This document shows, one piece after another, positions 22,958-30,297 of a stretch of DNA of 35,636 nucleotides. The stretch covers positions 1 to 35,636 of IMG/VR virus record IMGVR_UViG_3300024265_000143; one strand, given 5' to 3'. The translations under genes and the position numbers were made by a program. How positions within the stretch are numbered: the stretch's first letter is position 1; the number at the start of each line of letters is the position of its first letter. The stretch is from a virus. The notes beneath the pieces were generated by a model. The model was given only the letters and a program-made list of their open reading frames with translations. It did not search any database and had not been told where the DNA came from.

Positions 22958-23003
22958 AAATAATCATCTATATTGCCATTTTAGGCAATATAGATGATTA
23001 TTT
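22958..23003. repeat. Perfect 20-bp inverted repeat
   Basis: Arms AAATAATCATCTATATTGCC and its exact reverse complement around a 6-nt ATTTTA loop. It lies just beyond the terminator of the leftward operon. Confidence 0.85.
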
Positions 23004-23017
23004 AAAAATTCAAATAC

Positions 23018-23051
23018 AAAAAAGGCCCACATCCGCAATGATGTAGGCCTT
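23018..23051 (-). terminator. Terminator of leftward three-gene operon
   Basis: On the minus strand GGCC-T/A-ACATC hairpin (one C-A mismatch) followed by TTTTTT, about 57 nt after the stop at 23108. Confidence 0.85.
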
Positions 23052-23107
23052 CCCGGAGTAACGCTTATGAGCAATGAGCGTAACTTAATTGTCAAATTTT
23101 AATTTTA

Positions 23108-23539
23108 CTACTTACCCTTATGTAGTATAGTTATAGGATCATAATTATCTGTCTGTTTTTGCATTTCCTGGCGTATACTATCCACCTCAGCAAGAGTAGT
23201 AATTTGTCCTAATGTATCCTCTAGGGTATATGCCATATCTACTACAGTGTTTGATAGAACCTTTAATGTGGCTTTTGGAGCCTTATCGAGCCCTGGAAGC
23301 TTAATATCAAGTGCATCTTCGACACTTCTCACAATTTGTAGCTTAGTAACGGGCGTTTCACCTAACTTAGTAACATACCCCCTAGTAAGATATAATCCAT
23401 CTTTAGACAATTTAGATATAATAGATTTCTTCGGTTTATTCAATATAGTACAAAGTTTAAGTACAGTCTCCATGCACGGATTATCGCAGTATATATCATG
23501 CAGCTTTTTAGTCTCATTCATAGTATATGAACTAGCCAT
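23108..23539 (-). CDS. Putative DNA-binding protein, paralog family member 3
   Basis: 143 aa from the ATG at 23539 (AAGGA 8 nt upstream); longer in-frame starts lie in the upstream gene. HTH-like LNKPKKSIISKLSKDGLYL, linker, then VEDALDIKLPGLDKAPKATLKVL, matching the two plus-strand paralogs. Unlike them it has a C-terminal helical extension (about 40 aa) and lies in a minus-strand operon. Overlaps the previous gene by 8 nt. Confidence 0.7.
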   Translation of the reverse strand: MASSYTMNETKKLHDIYCDNPCMETVLKLCTILNKPKKSIISKLSKDGLYLTRGYVTKLGETPVTKLQIVRSVEDALDIKLPGLDKAPKATLKVLSNTVVDMAYTLEDTLGQITTLAEVDSIRQEMQKQTDNYDPITILHKGK

Positions 23540-23783
23540 CGACATCTTCCTTGTTTTTCCAGTAAAAAGGATAACTCCCGCCCTGGCCGCCTCCGGCGGC
23601 AAGTGGCGCAATATCAGGCGTTATACCTCCAGCGGCAAGTGGCACACCATTTTGTCTACATAATTTGTCAAATTTCTCATATTTGTAAACAGCCTCTAGT
23701 TGTGCTAATTGTGATTCTAGCAAATGCAGTTGAGTTCTTTTTATGTTTACTTCATTCTGTAAATATTGTATGTCGTCTTTCAT
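23532..23783 (-). CDS. Coiled-coil small protein with palindrome insertion
   Basis: 83 aa. N-terminal coiled coil (IQYLQNEVNIKRTQLHLLESQLAQLEA). The C-terminal part carries two near-identical PLAAGG motifs encoded by a duplicated stretch that contains copy 2 of the GCCGCC palindrome. Function unknown. Confidence 0.6.
   Translation of the reverse strand: MKDDIQYLQNEVNIKRTQLHLLESQLAQLEAVYKYEKFDKLCRQNGVPLAAGGITPDIAPLAAGGGQGGSYPFYWKNKEDVDG
23584..23602. repeat. Small palindrome TGGCCGCC...GGCGGCAA, copy 2 (in gene)
   Basis: Exact inverse of copy 1, in frame inside the coiled-coil gene. A partial copy (GCGGCAAGTGGC) follows near 23632. Confidence 0.75.
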
Positions 23784-24880
23784 AATCTTAAATCGTCCTC
23801 TGTGTTCTCTTTAGGTTTTTCTAAGCTACCCTTCCAATTATCAGTAGCAAAGCCCTTTGAATCTTCGTAAGTATCCCCCATCATTTGCATAATACCTGGA
23901 GGTATGTTATTATCTTTAGGTTGTGCACTCATTAATTGTGATATTACAGAATCTGCACTCTTAGGTACTTTATCCCAATCACTAAAACATAGTATCATAT
24001 CAGTACTTCTATGATTACCATACCAACACCAACCTTGTATATGTAAGTGCTTCATACACACACTTGAATCATTAAAAAATTCTACATTTTTAAATTCTTC
24101 TTTACAATCACTAACACTATAGTTAGTAGCGTAGCCTTGATTACTGTCTCTTAATGTAGATATGTATCTACCGTCAAACATTTGTGCTGGCCAATATAAA
24201 TGTTTAATAAGTCCATTCTTTTGTGGACCTCTACCTTTACCCCATTTCTTTTCTCCAGTAGCTGGATCAAGATAAGTACTAGAAAGTCCTTGTCCTAGAA
24301 AAACATCTACTTTATATACATCTTCTATATTATCAACGTCAATACCATGAACCCAAGTCATATAACTACGGTTAAGTACATTTCTAGCACCTAGCAAAGC
24401 TAATGGAACTCCAGTACAAGCAGCTGTATCACCATATGCTTGTTTAGTGTCTGGTTTCCAATAATTGCTGGGAGCCTTTAAATATCTAAGTAATGTAAAA
24501 TTGGCAAAATCCCTAGTATGTACCGTTTTATTACCAATTTGTATACGATGTTTCGGTTCCACAAATAATAAGTCATACAGGTTGCCATGTTTACACAATT
24601 GACCGTATACAGTTGCTATTTGTTTTAATTCTGTTGTTGATAATTTAGGTATCTTACGAGTACTCCTTTCCCAACAATCTTGAGTTAAGTAAGTTAAATA
24701 TCCTTCATCCAATATATCTCTCATTCCATCTCCTAGCTGATTTAGCCCAATGGCCGCCTTTGGCGGCAAATAGGCCAATACTTTATTATTATACGTTATA
24801 GTTACTCTCGTAACACTGTCTTTTTCACCAATAAAAATAATTAAAAAAAATATGATTATAAGTGAGAAAAATTTCTCCAT
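23780..24880 (-). CDS. Exported protein of unknown function
   Basis: 366 aa. Signal-type N-terminus MEKFFSLIIIFFLIIFIG without a lipobox. The rest is soluble with scattered cysteines (DCWERS, QLCKHGN, TAACTGVP, SDCKEE, HIQGWCWYG), consistent with a disulfide-bonded periplasmic protein. Distinct segments ALLGARNVLNRSYMTWVHG and YWPAQMFDGRY were not recognised; a distant likeness to conjugative pilus assembly proteins (TraU) crossed my mind but is not supported. A palindrome insertion encodes LPPKAAIG near residues 37-44. First gene of the operon, after a structured leader. Confidence 0.65.
   Translation of the reverse strand: MEKFFSLIIIFFLIIFIGEKDSVTRVTITYNNKVLAYLPPKAAIGLNQLGDGMRDILDEGYLTYLTQDCWERSTRKIPKLSTTELKQIATVYGQLCKHGNLYDLLFVEPKHRIQIGNKTVHTRDFANFTLLRYLKAPSNYWKPDTKQAYGDTAACTGVPLALLGARNVLNRSYMTWVHGIDVDNIEDVYKVDVFLGQGLSSTYLDPATGEKKWGKGRGPQKNGLIKHLYWPAQMFDGRYISTLRDSNQGYATNYSVSDCKEEFKNVEFFNDSSVCMKHLHIQGWCWYGNHRSTDMILCFSDWDKVPKSADSVISQLMSAQPKDNNIPPGIMQMMGDTYEDSKGFATDNWKGSLEKPKENTEDDLRL
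24751..24769. repeat. Small palindrome TGGCCGCC...GGCGGCAA, copy 3 (in gene)
   Basis: Same dyad with TT in place of TC at the centre, in frame within the exported-protein gene, just after its signal sequence. Confidence 0.7.
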
Positions 24881-24883
24881 TTA

Positions 24884-24953
24884 AGGGAGGCTGCCACGCC
24901 GTAAGTTGGATCCTCCTAAAAGGCACCTCCAAAATACTGCTACCAGCCTCCCT
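24884..24953 (-). promoter_or_regulatory. Structured 5' leader with SD/anti-SD helix
   Basis: On the minus strand AGGGAGGCTG (24953-24944) pairs with CAGCCTCCCT (24893-24884), a 10-bp helix ending 3 nt before the ATG at 24880. The position where a ribosome site should lie reads CCTCCC, the opposite of a Shine-Dalgarno. GGAGGT and AGGAGG lie in the loop. A candidate translational switch. Confidence 0.6.
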
Positions 24954-25004
24954 ACGGGAAATTTTTCATTTATAAAAAGCTCTAGATCGCTCAATATAAC
25001 TAAT

Positions 25005-25033
25005 ATTATATCATACTCGGAAGCAATTGTCAA
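25005..25033 (-). promoter_or_regulatory. Consensus promoter of leftward operon
   Basis: Minus strand TTGACA, 17 nt, TATAAT (perfect). Predicted 5' leader of about 118 nt. Confidence 0.88.
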
Positions 25034-25103
25034 GAACTATTTTTGAGTTAGGGGTTATGTTCTTCGATTAGTGCTAGTCGCTATATAGTTTAGAAATCTC
25101 GAC

Positions 25104-25132
25104 TTGATTATCGTTGCTTGTTGTGATATAAT
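25104..25132 (+). promoter_or_regulatory. Promoter of the small-gene operon
   Basis: TTGATT, 17 nt, TATAAT. Confidence 0.8.
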
Positions 25133-25157
25133 ATATTATAAGTCGAAGGAGCATACG

Positions 25158-25328
25158 TTGAAAGTGAACTGCTACATAATTAAAGAAGTTAATGGGGTAT
25201 ATGTACGTTCTTTAGAGTCGGTTGAAGAAGTTCAACCTGGTTCTGTTATTGAGTGGATTGATGACTATAACGTTAACTCAGCCTATGGTAACACGAAAGA
25301 ATTTATTCGTATCGCGGAGATTGGTTAA
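25158..25328 (+). CDS. Hypothetical protein (TTG start)
   Basis: 56 aa. The in-frame ATG at 25104 lies inside the promoter, so I choose TTG 25158, which has AAGGAG 6 nt upstream. Sequence begins (M)KVNCYIIKEVNGVYV: small beta-rich protein. Stop overlaps the next ATG (TAATG). Confidence 0.6.
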   Translation: MKVNCYIIKEVNGVYVRSLESVEEVQPGSVIEWIDDYNVNSAYGNTKEFIRIAEIG

Positions 25329-25528
25329 TGAATTATATGTTAGTACAACGCACTGGTGATGATGTTAGTAAGCCTTGCGAAATTATTCAAATGTTCACTG
25401 ATGATCAAATACTATTACTTGGTGAGTTTGTACAAGACGCTATAGATAGAGATATTTATGAGCCAGGTGCTCGTGTAGCTGGTACATTCATGCATTTACT
25501 AAAACAACGGGAGAATAAGACCCTATGA
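25328..25528 (+). CDS. Hypothetical protein
   Basis: 66 aa, starts MNYMLVQRTGDDVSKP; mixed alpha/beta, acidic. Overlaps the next start by 4 nt. Unrecognised. Confidence 0.6.
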   Translation: MNYMLVQRTGDDVSKPCEIIQMFTDDQILLLGEFVQDAIDRDIYEPGARVAGTFMHLLKQRENKTL

Positions 25529-25725
25529 AAGTTAGACAGTTAATGAGTATGCTTAGTAGATGTGATCCTGACTTGGAAGTATATGTGCAGGATGCAAATT
25601 GTGCTGTAGCCGATAAACTGGAGTGTGCTTGGGAAAGTGTATATAACACTGAAGATTATTGGGAAGGTGGTGGTATTACTGAAGAATTAGCAGATGGTAC
25701 TAAGTATGTAGTGGTGGGTGCATGA
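25525..25725 (+). CDS. Hypothetical protein
   Basis: 66 aa, starts MKVRQLMSMLSRCDPDLEVYV, a pattern often seen in short phage proteins (helix, then a DLEVYV strand). ATGA overlaps on both sides. Confidence 0.65.
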   Translation: MKVRQLMSMLSRCDPDLEVYVQDANCAVADKLECAWESVYNTEDYWEGGGITEELADGTKYVVVGA

Positions 25726-25796
25726 CTGAAGTATGGGTTTTATCTTGGATTTTTGTTATGGGTACATTTACTCACATGATTTGTAAAGAATGGTAA
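25722..25796 (+). CDS. 24 aa membrane peptide
   Basis: ATGA overlap with the upstream gene. MTEVWVLSWIFVMGTFTHMI... is a single hydrophobic helix. Stop overlaps the next start. Confidence 0.45.
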   Translation: MTEVWVLSWIFVMGTFTHMICKEW

Positions 25797-25969
25797 TAGT
25801 CTGGATCATATTTGTTATTGCTCTCCTTATACTATGTTTCATGCTACCTAGTGGTGGTGGATCATGGGTAAAACGTGACGGTACGATTATCGAGTGGGAT
25901 GGTGAGGGTAATAGTTGGAAGCTAGACCCTGATGGTACATTACATGAGTATTTAAATGATGGACATTAG
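25790..25969 (+). CDS. 59 aa membrane protein
   Basis: ATG 25790 inside the end of the previous peptide. One transmembrane segment (VIVWIIFVIALLILCFML) and a short acidic soluble tail (WDGEGNSWKLDPDG). Confidence 0.55.
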   Translation: MVIVWIIFVIALLILCFMLPSGGGSWVKRDGTIIEWDGEGNSWKLDPDGTLHEYLNDGH

Positions 25970-26396
25970 AAGTGGCGCTAAGTACCCAGCAGGAGCATTG
26001 TCTAACTTTGCTCCTCACCCGTTTGTATTTCGTGAGTGTCAAATAAACTCTATGGAAGGATTTTTGCAGGGTCTGAAGTTCGCTCATCCGGGGATACAGT
26101 GCGAAGTGTTTGAAATGGTAGGGGCAGCAGCTAAGTCTCGTGGTAGACGTAAGAACTATGGTTCAACATTGTGGTTCCAAGGTAACCCAATTTGCAGATT
26201 TAGCGATGAATACCAGGTCTTGTTAAATGATGTTTACCTAGCTATGTTCACTCAAAATAAGAAGGCTAGGGCAGCATTGTTAGCTAGTGGTTCAGCTGTG
26301 TTGAAGCATTCAATTGGTAGACAAAAACAGGCTGATACAGTACTTACTCGTACAGAATTTTGTAGTAGATTAATGAGGATTAGGGATGTGGTTTAA
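25956..26396 (+). CDS. NADAR-family protein
   Basis: 146 aa. Family pattern is clear: YPAGALSNFAPHPF, then SMEGFLQGLKF, YGSTLWFQG, LLNDVYLAMFTQN, and an LLASGSAVLKHSIG segment. The NADAR (YbiA-like) fold is an N-glycosidase. Some members remove ADP-ribose from guanine in DNA and so antagonise DarT-type toxins. In a phage this is a plausible counter-defence or NAD-related function (inference). Starts 14 nt inside the previous gene. Confidence 0.85.
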   Translation: MMDIRSGAKYPAGALSNFAPHPFVFRECQINSMEGFLQGLKFAHPGIQCEVFEMVGAAAKSRGRRKNYGSTLWFQGNPICRFSDEYQVLLNDVYLAMFTQNKKARAALLASGSAVLKHSIGRQKQADTVLTRTEFCSRLMRIRDVV

Positions 26397-26577
26397 ACGT
26401 GGAACATCATACGCCTGGCTAGAACATGGGTATTGTATCTATTTTAATCCAGTAGGGGAATTTCGTACAGCAGTTGATATTAGTGTATCATGGCTACTTG
26501 ATTGTGGTTGGATTAATTGCAAAGACATTCATGTGCCGCAAAAATATCTTAACTATATTAAGGAGAACATTACGTGA
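26386..26577 (+). CDS. Hypothetical protein
   Basis: 63 aa, starts MWFKRGTSYAWLEHG; aromatic-rich, mixed alpha/beta. Overlaps NADAR by 11 nt and the next GTG start by 4 nt. Confidence 0.55.
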   Translation: MWFKRGTSYAWLEHGYCIYFNPVGEFRTAVDISVSWLLDCGWINCKDIHVPQKYLNYIKENIT

Positions 26578-26747
26578 AAGAAGGTGAGGTAATAATTTTA
26601 CTTATAACTGGTCTATGTTCTGTTTTTGCATTTGCAGGATTAGGTTTAGGTTTAATATGGGAACATAATGTACTTGGGTTTGGTTATTTATATGGTGCTT
26701 TTATGCTATTTTGGTTATCAACTGGTATTATTAGAGGAGTTAAATGA
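26574..26747 (+). CDS. 57 aa two-helix membrane protein (GTG start)
   Basis: GTG overlaps the upstream stop (GTGA) with AAGGAG upstream. Two hydrophobic helices separated by LIWEHNVLG, ending IIRGVK. Confidence 0.55.
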   Translation: MKEGEVIILLITGLCSVFAFAGLGLGLIWEHNVLGFGYLYGAFMLFWLSTGIIRGVK

Positions 26748-26878
26748 TGAAACAGTGGCAATTATTTTTAATACTTAGTGCTATTTACGTTAGTCATGTT
26801 ATACCTGACGTCGGTAATCTAGTATTAAGTGGAATATGTTTAGTAACTGCTGTAGTATATGGGGTAATAGGTGAGTAA
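26744..26878 (+). CDS. 44 aa membrane protein
   Basis: ATGATG start overlapping the previous stop; MMKQWQLFLILSAIYV plus a second hydrophobic segment LSGICLVTAVVYGV. Confidence 0.5.
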   Translation: MMKQWQLFLILSAIYVSHVIPDVGNLVLSGICLVTAVVYGVIGE

Positions 26879-27014
26879 AAAAGATTTACAACGTGATTTA
26901 ATGTGGTTGATCTCAGAAATTTTAGTAGATCATAAATTAGGACGTTTAAGTGTTGACTCAGAGGATTGTGCTATGTCATTAAAAGAAAAGTATGGGGATT
27001 TGGAGGATTCGTGA
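26871..27014 (+). CDS. 47 aa hypothetical protein (GTG start)
   Basis: GTG start inside the end of the previous gene; helical and charged (MSKKDLQRDLMWLISEI). Stop overlaps the phosphatase-like start (GTGA). Confidence 0.5.
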   Translation: MSKKDLQRDLMWLISEILVDHKLGRLSVDSEDCAMSLKEKYGDLEDS

Positions 27015-27400
27015 GAGAATATACAAGAAATGTTGATGCGTGTGTAAATAACCGCTATCAAAATTTTGAAGATCATAAGCGTGTGGTAACTGTCTGCTCC
27101 GGCGGATGCTTGCGTTCGCCTACCGCTGCCGTAGTACTAGCAGGTGATCCCTGGAATTATAATACTCGTAGTGCTGGCTTAACTGAAGCATTTGCTATTG
27201 TATTATTCGATGATATTTTGTTTCATTGGGCAGATGAGATCGTAGTTATGGAACAGCACATGAAAAATGAAATTAGACTACGTTGGCCTAATTCAGATAA
27301 GCCTATCATTGTTTTAAACATCCGCGATAACTATAGTTATCGTGATACTGAATTAATGCGTTTAATTAGGGAAAGGTATACACAGTATGAACAACTATAG
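27011..27400 (+). CDS. Low-molecular-weight phosphatase-like protein (GTG start)
   Basis: 129 aa from GTG 27011, chosen because it overlaps the upstream stop like its neighbours. VTVCSGGCLRSPTAA gives the C-x5-R-S/T active-site loop (Cys29, Arg35), followed by NTRSAGL, as in LMW protein tyrosine phosphatases and arsenate-reductase-like enzymes. The late acidic loop DNYSYRD may supply the general acid. Slightly shorter than typical (about 145-160 aa). Substrate unknown. Confidence 0.72.
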   Translation: MREYTRNVDACVNNRYQNFEDHKRVVTVCSGGCLRSPTAAVVLAGDPWNYNTRSAGLTEAFAIVLFDDILFHWADEIVVMEQHMKNEIRLRWPNSDKPIIVLNIRDNYSYRDTELMRLIRERYTQYEQL

Positions 27401-27593
27401 GTTAAAAATAGATTCTAAAAATCATGGTACTTATACATATCGTATTGAAAAATTACAAGATTATGAGTTTGGTGATGATTGGATTCAGTTCGCTATGTTT
27501 ATATCAGGTAGTACTGACAAAGAAGAACTCATTGAAAATGCCAAAAATGTGGTTAAAGAATTTAACAGTATTATAGGGGAATTTAAATTATGA
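27387..27593 (+). CDS. Hypothetical protein
   Basis: 68 aa, starts MNNYRLKIDSKNHGTYTYRI, beta strands then helix (ELIENAKNVVKEFN). Overlaps both neighbours. Confidence 0.55.
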   Translation: MNNYRLKIDSKNHGTYTYRIEKLQDYEFGDDWIQFAMFISGSTDKEELIENAKNVVKEFNSIIGEFKL

Positions 27594-27799
27594 TGAATCA
27601 TGAAAAGGTATATAGTAAAGTAGTTAAAAGAGATACTGCATTTAAAGCAGACTTAATAGCTTCACATCAGAAATTGCCTATGTTTACATTTGATACATTG
27701 GAAATGGGAATGTGGGCCGCTGCTTATAGTGGTTGGGTATTGGGGAAATTTGGCCCAGTAGTGCTTGAACAACGAAGTGCTGAATGGAAATTATTATGA
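27590..27799 (+). CDS. Hypothetical protein
   Basis: 69 aa, starts MMNHEKVYSKVVKRDTAFKAD; central aromatic/glycine stretch MGMWAAAYSGWVLG. Unrecognised. Confidence 0.55.
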   Translation: MMNHEKVYSKVVKRDTAFKADLIASHQKLPMFTFDTLEMGMWAAAYSGWVLGKFGPVVLEQRSAEWKLL

Positions 27800-27963
27800 G
27801 CAGAACAGATTGGAGATTTCCTAGACGTAAAGAACGTAAAGCTGAGGCAAAAGAACGCCAGGAGTATTGTAATTCTTTGAATATAGAACAGCGTATTACA
27901 GTTGCTGAGGACAGACGTGGGGATTCTAAAAAGGAATTGATTAAACTGAGGAAATTACTATGA
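27796..27963 (+). CDS. Small basic coiled-coil-like protein
   Basis: 55 aa, ATGA overlap with upstream gene; starts MSRTDWRFPRRKERKAEAKE, strongly charged helix. Confidence 0.5.
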   Translation: MSRTDWRFPRRKERKAEAKERQEYCNSLNIEQRITVAEDRRGDSKKELIKLRKLL

Positions 27964-28190
27964 GTGATGGGATTTTTGCAGTATTTACGCTGTTCTTTGC
28001 AATACTTATAGGTTTATTTTCCATGGCTGGAATTCAAACTCTATTAACTGATACAGGTGAAATAACGCCAAATGAATTTTATACCGCAGTTGTTACTTGT
28101 GAGAACAATGATGGATTAAAACATTTACATGTTTTAAGTGGCAGTATTTATTGCAATGATGGTGCAAAATTTAGGAGTACAAAAGAATGA
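27960..28190 (+). CDS. Exported/membrane protein
   Basis: 76 aa; N-terminal hydrophobic helix (FAVFTLFFAILIGLFSMAG) and a short soluble part with two cysteines that may pair outside the cytoplasm. Confidence 0.55.
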   Translation: MSDGIFAVFTLFFAILIGLFSMAGIQTLLTDTGEITPNEFYTAVVTCENNDGLKHLHVLSGSIYCNDGAKFRSTKE

Positions 28191-28420
28191 AAGTAACAAT
28201 TAAATTATCACAAAAACAGGAAGATAAGTTATTTTTAGCTATACTAGAAAATGGTATGAAAAATAGCTTTGAAGAAATAGAAAGACTCGATGAAAAAGTC
28301 GAGTTACCAGATTATCAAAAAGTTGACTATTATGATGCTGTAGAGTATTTAAAAGCGGCAAAAATCATTTATGGTTGGCATAGTGTAGACACCTCTGTAC
28401 TAGATAAGTTTGAATTGTAA
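28187..28420 (+). CDS. Hypothetical protein
   Basis: 77 aa, starts MKVTIKLSQKQEDKLFLAILENG; helical, acidic. Unrecognised; coupled on both sides. Confidence 0.55.
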   Translation: MKVTIKLSQKQEDKLFLAILENGMKNSFEEIERLDEKVELPDYQKVDYYDAVEYLKAAKIIYGWHSVDTSVLDKFEL

Positions 28421-28638
28421 TGGTTAATTTTCTCGCTTATGTAATATTAATCTTTATTGCGGTGGCTTTATTGTGGGCATCAGATGATGATAATTTGTGT
28501 GAGTATGCAGAAGCAGAAATTGCTGCATTTGGTATGTGTGCTATGGACACAATGTGTTTTACTAATCCCGATGATTATGCAAATGTAACTTTCTTTTTAG
28601 AAATAGGTAAAAAATATTGTAATAAGGAAAAAGAATGA
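28420..28638 (+). CDS. Exported Cys-rich small protein
   Basis: 72 aa; signal-like N-terminus (FLAYVILIFIAVALLWA) followed by an acidic domain with four cysteines (NLCEYAEAE, GMCAMDTMCF, KKYCNKE). Confidence 0.55.
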   Translation: MVNFLAYVILIFIAVALLWASDDDNLCEYAEAEIAAFGMCAMDTMCFTNPDDYANVTFFLEIGKKYCNKEKE

Positions 28639-28919
28639 ATATGATAATTCATAAAGCTGAAATGTTTCCCGCGGTTAAGATACCCATAGGTAGTAAAGGA
28701 ATGAAAGCTGCTGAATTTGAAATAAAAAGACTTAAAGCTTTATGTGATACTAGATTATGTGAAATCAATAGTTTAGGGGATATAGTAGAACAGGGCCTTT
28801 GTAGATATAATTGTCGCAGACGTGCAGATATTTGGAAGGATGGATTTAATTTCTCTGAAATGGTATCAGGATATACAGCGGATGAAGCATATAAAATATG
28901 GAAGGAAGATAATGAATGA
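28635..28919 (+). CDS. Hypothetical protein
   Basis: 94 aa, starts MNMIIHKAEMFPAVKIPIG; helical with four cysteines (LCDTRLCEIN, GLCRYNCRRRAD). Unrecognised. Confidence 0.55.
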   Translation: MNMIIHKAEMFPAVKIPIGSKGMKAAEFEIKRLKALCDTRLCEINSLGDIVEQGLCRYNCRRRADIWKDGFNFSEMVSGYTADEAYKIWKEDNE

Positions 28920-29139
28920 AGAAGTAACATATTTAGAATTTGAAGATGAAGAAGATTCTAGATCAATGGTATACAAAGATGAAGAACGCACATCATTTAG
29001 AATTATGGTACAGCCTGAAATGTATTTGCTTGCTTTGATTGATGATCCTAAAGCAATTCAAGGTGATGTATTACCTGCAGTGAGACAATTAATGGATGCG
29101 GCATATGAACAAGGTAAACAACTAGGGAAATCATTGTAA
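28912..29139 (+). CDS. Hypothetical acidic protein
   Basis: 75 aa from ATG 28912 (earlier in-frame ATG lies deep in the previous gene). Starts MNEEVTYLEFEDEEDSRS, very acidic N-terminus, helical C-terminus. Confidence 0.55.
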   Translation: MNEEVTYLEFEDEEDSRSMVYKDEERTSFRIMVQPEMYLLALIDDPKAIQGDVLPAVRQLMDAAYEQGKQLGKSL

Positions 29140-29474
29140 TGAGGATGCGAGCAAATGCACGATTAGCCTACGGTGTAATCGTAGATGAAGAAAAAATATA
29201 TGATATTATAGGGGAAGTATATGAAGATGGTTTCTATGAATATATGGAAGATAATTATCCATCATTAGATATAACTTCTTGTGGTGCTGATATGTGTGAA
29301 TTATATGTGGTTGGCCCCATGAATAATTCTAAAAGTGTAGAGTGGGGAGAATGGTTAAAAATCACGAGAAAAGATTTAAAAGATCCCTGGCATACTGTAG
29401 AGTTGGCTAAGTTTTGTGAAGATCACAAAATAGATGATTACTATGGTTGGTATTTAGGGGCATATTTTGGCTGA
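29139..29474 (+). CDS. Hypothetical protein
   Basis: 111 aa, starts MRMRANARLAYGVIVDEEKIYD; acidic, aromatic-rich, ending DDYYGWYLGAYFG. TAATG junction with the previous gene. Unrecognised. Confidence 0.6.
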   Translation: MRMRANARLAYGVIVDEEKIYDIIGEVYEDGFYEYMEDNYPSLDITSCGADMCELYVVGPMNNSKSVEWGEWLKITRKDLKDPWHTVELAKFCEDHKIDDYYGWYLGAYFG

Positions 29475-29793
29475 AATGAATAAGGAAAGATTAATGGAAG
29501 TAACATATAAACAAGGCATGACCACAGTTTGGACCGATGGGGAGAAAATAATAATAAAAAACCCCACCGGTTTTACTCATGTAAAAGCTAATGTTGAAAA
29601 TATATTTGGAATGGGTGAGTATGATAAGATTGCTGATACTCACTATACAATGGATGAAGGCGTTGGCAGATTAAATACTGTTGCCAGGGAATGGAAAATG
29701 GTAGGAGGATATATTCCTCAACGTGCACTAGACGATCTAGAAGCACAAGGCAAGGATGAAAGTTTAATTGATAAATATTTCGGAGGTACTTAA
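29467..29793 (+). CDS. Hypothetical protein (TTG start likely)
   Basis: 108 aa from TTG 29467 with AGGGG 6 nt upstream; the alternative ATG at 29476 has no good site. Beta-rich first half (MTTVWTDGEKIIIKNP). Unrecognised. Confidence 0.55.
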   Translation: MAEMNKERLMEVTYKQGMTTVWTDGEKIIIKNPTGFTHVKANVENIFGMGEYDKIADTHYTMDEGVGRLNTVAREWKMVGGYIPQRALDDLEAQGKDESLIDKYFGGT

Positions 29794-30074
29794 TGTTTGG
29801 AACAATAATTGATGTACTTGGTACATTTACATTTGCACTAGGTTGGCTTATACTTATTTATGGATTGTGGCGCAATCAACGTGTGGCTAAGAAATCTCCT
29901 CTAGTAGATAATACTAATTTTGGGCCACGTGTAGCAGCTATCGTAGAAGTAATACTACATCCTGACCATGCTGCTTACTGGAAAAACCCTAACGGAACTA
30001 GAGTGTTTCCGGCACTGGGTCAAGATTCTAGTGAACAATTTGGTATCAGAGAAGATGATGGTAAAACAACCTGA
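29793..30074 (+). CDS. Membrane protein
   Basis: 93 aa; N-terminal transmembrane helix (GTFTFALGWLILIYGLW), then a cytoplasmic tail. TAATG junction. Confidence 0.55.
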   Translation: MFGTIIDVLGTFTFALGWLILIYGLWRNQRVAKKSPLVDNTNFGPRVAAIVEVILHPDHAAYWKNPNGTRVFPALGQDSSEQFGIREDDGKTT

Positions 30075-30297
30075 ATTTATAGATGTACCTAGCAAAGCAA
30101 TATTAGATGGCGTTTCCCCTAATATAATTAAAGGAATTGAAGCGGCCGATCAAAATACAATAGTGGAGAAAATAGAGTGGACCACCGAAGGCTTAAGAGT
30201 GTGGCTAACACCGAGGAACTTGGAAAACAGTTGCTCACAGAAGCAAGTGTCTCCTTCAGATACTGGCACTCTAGTAAATCCTGTAGAGAACACATGA
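30055..30297 (+). CDS. Hypothetical protein
   Basis: 80 aa from ATGATG at 30055. Starts MMVKQPEFIDVPSKAILDG. Overlaps the previous gene by 20 nt. Confidence 0.5.
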   Translation: MMVKQPEFIDVPSKAILDGVSPNIIKGIEAADQNTIVEKIEWTTEGLRVWLTPRNLENSCSQKQVSPSDTGTLVNPVENT

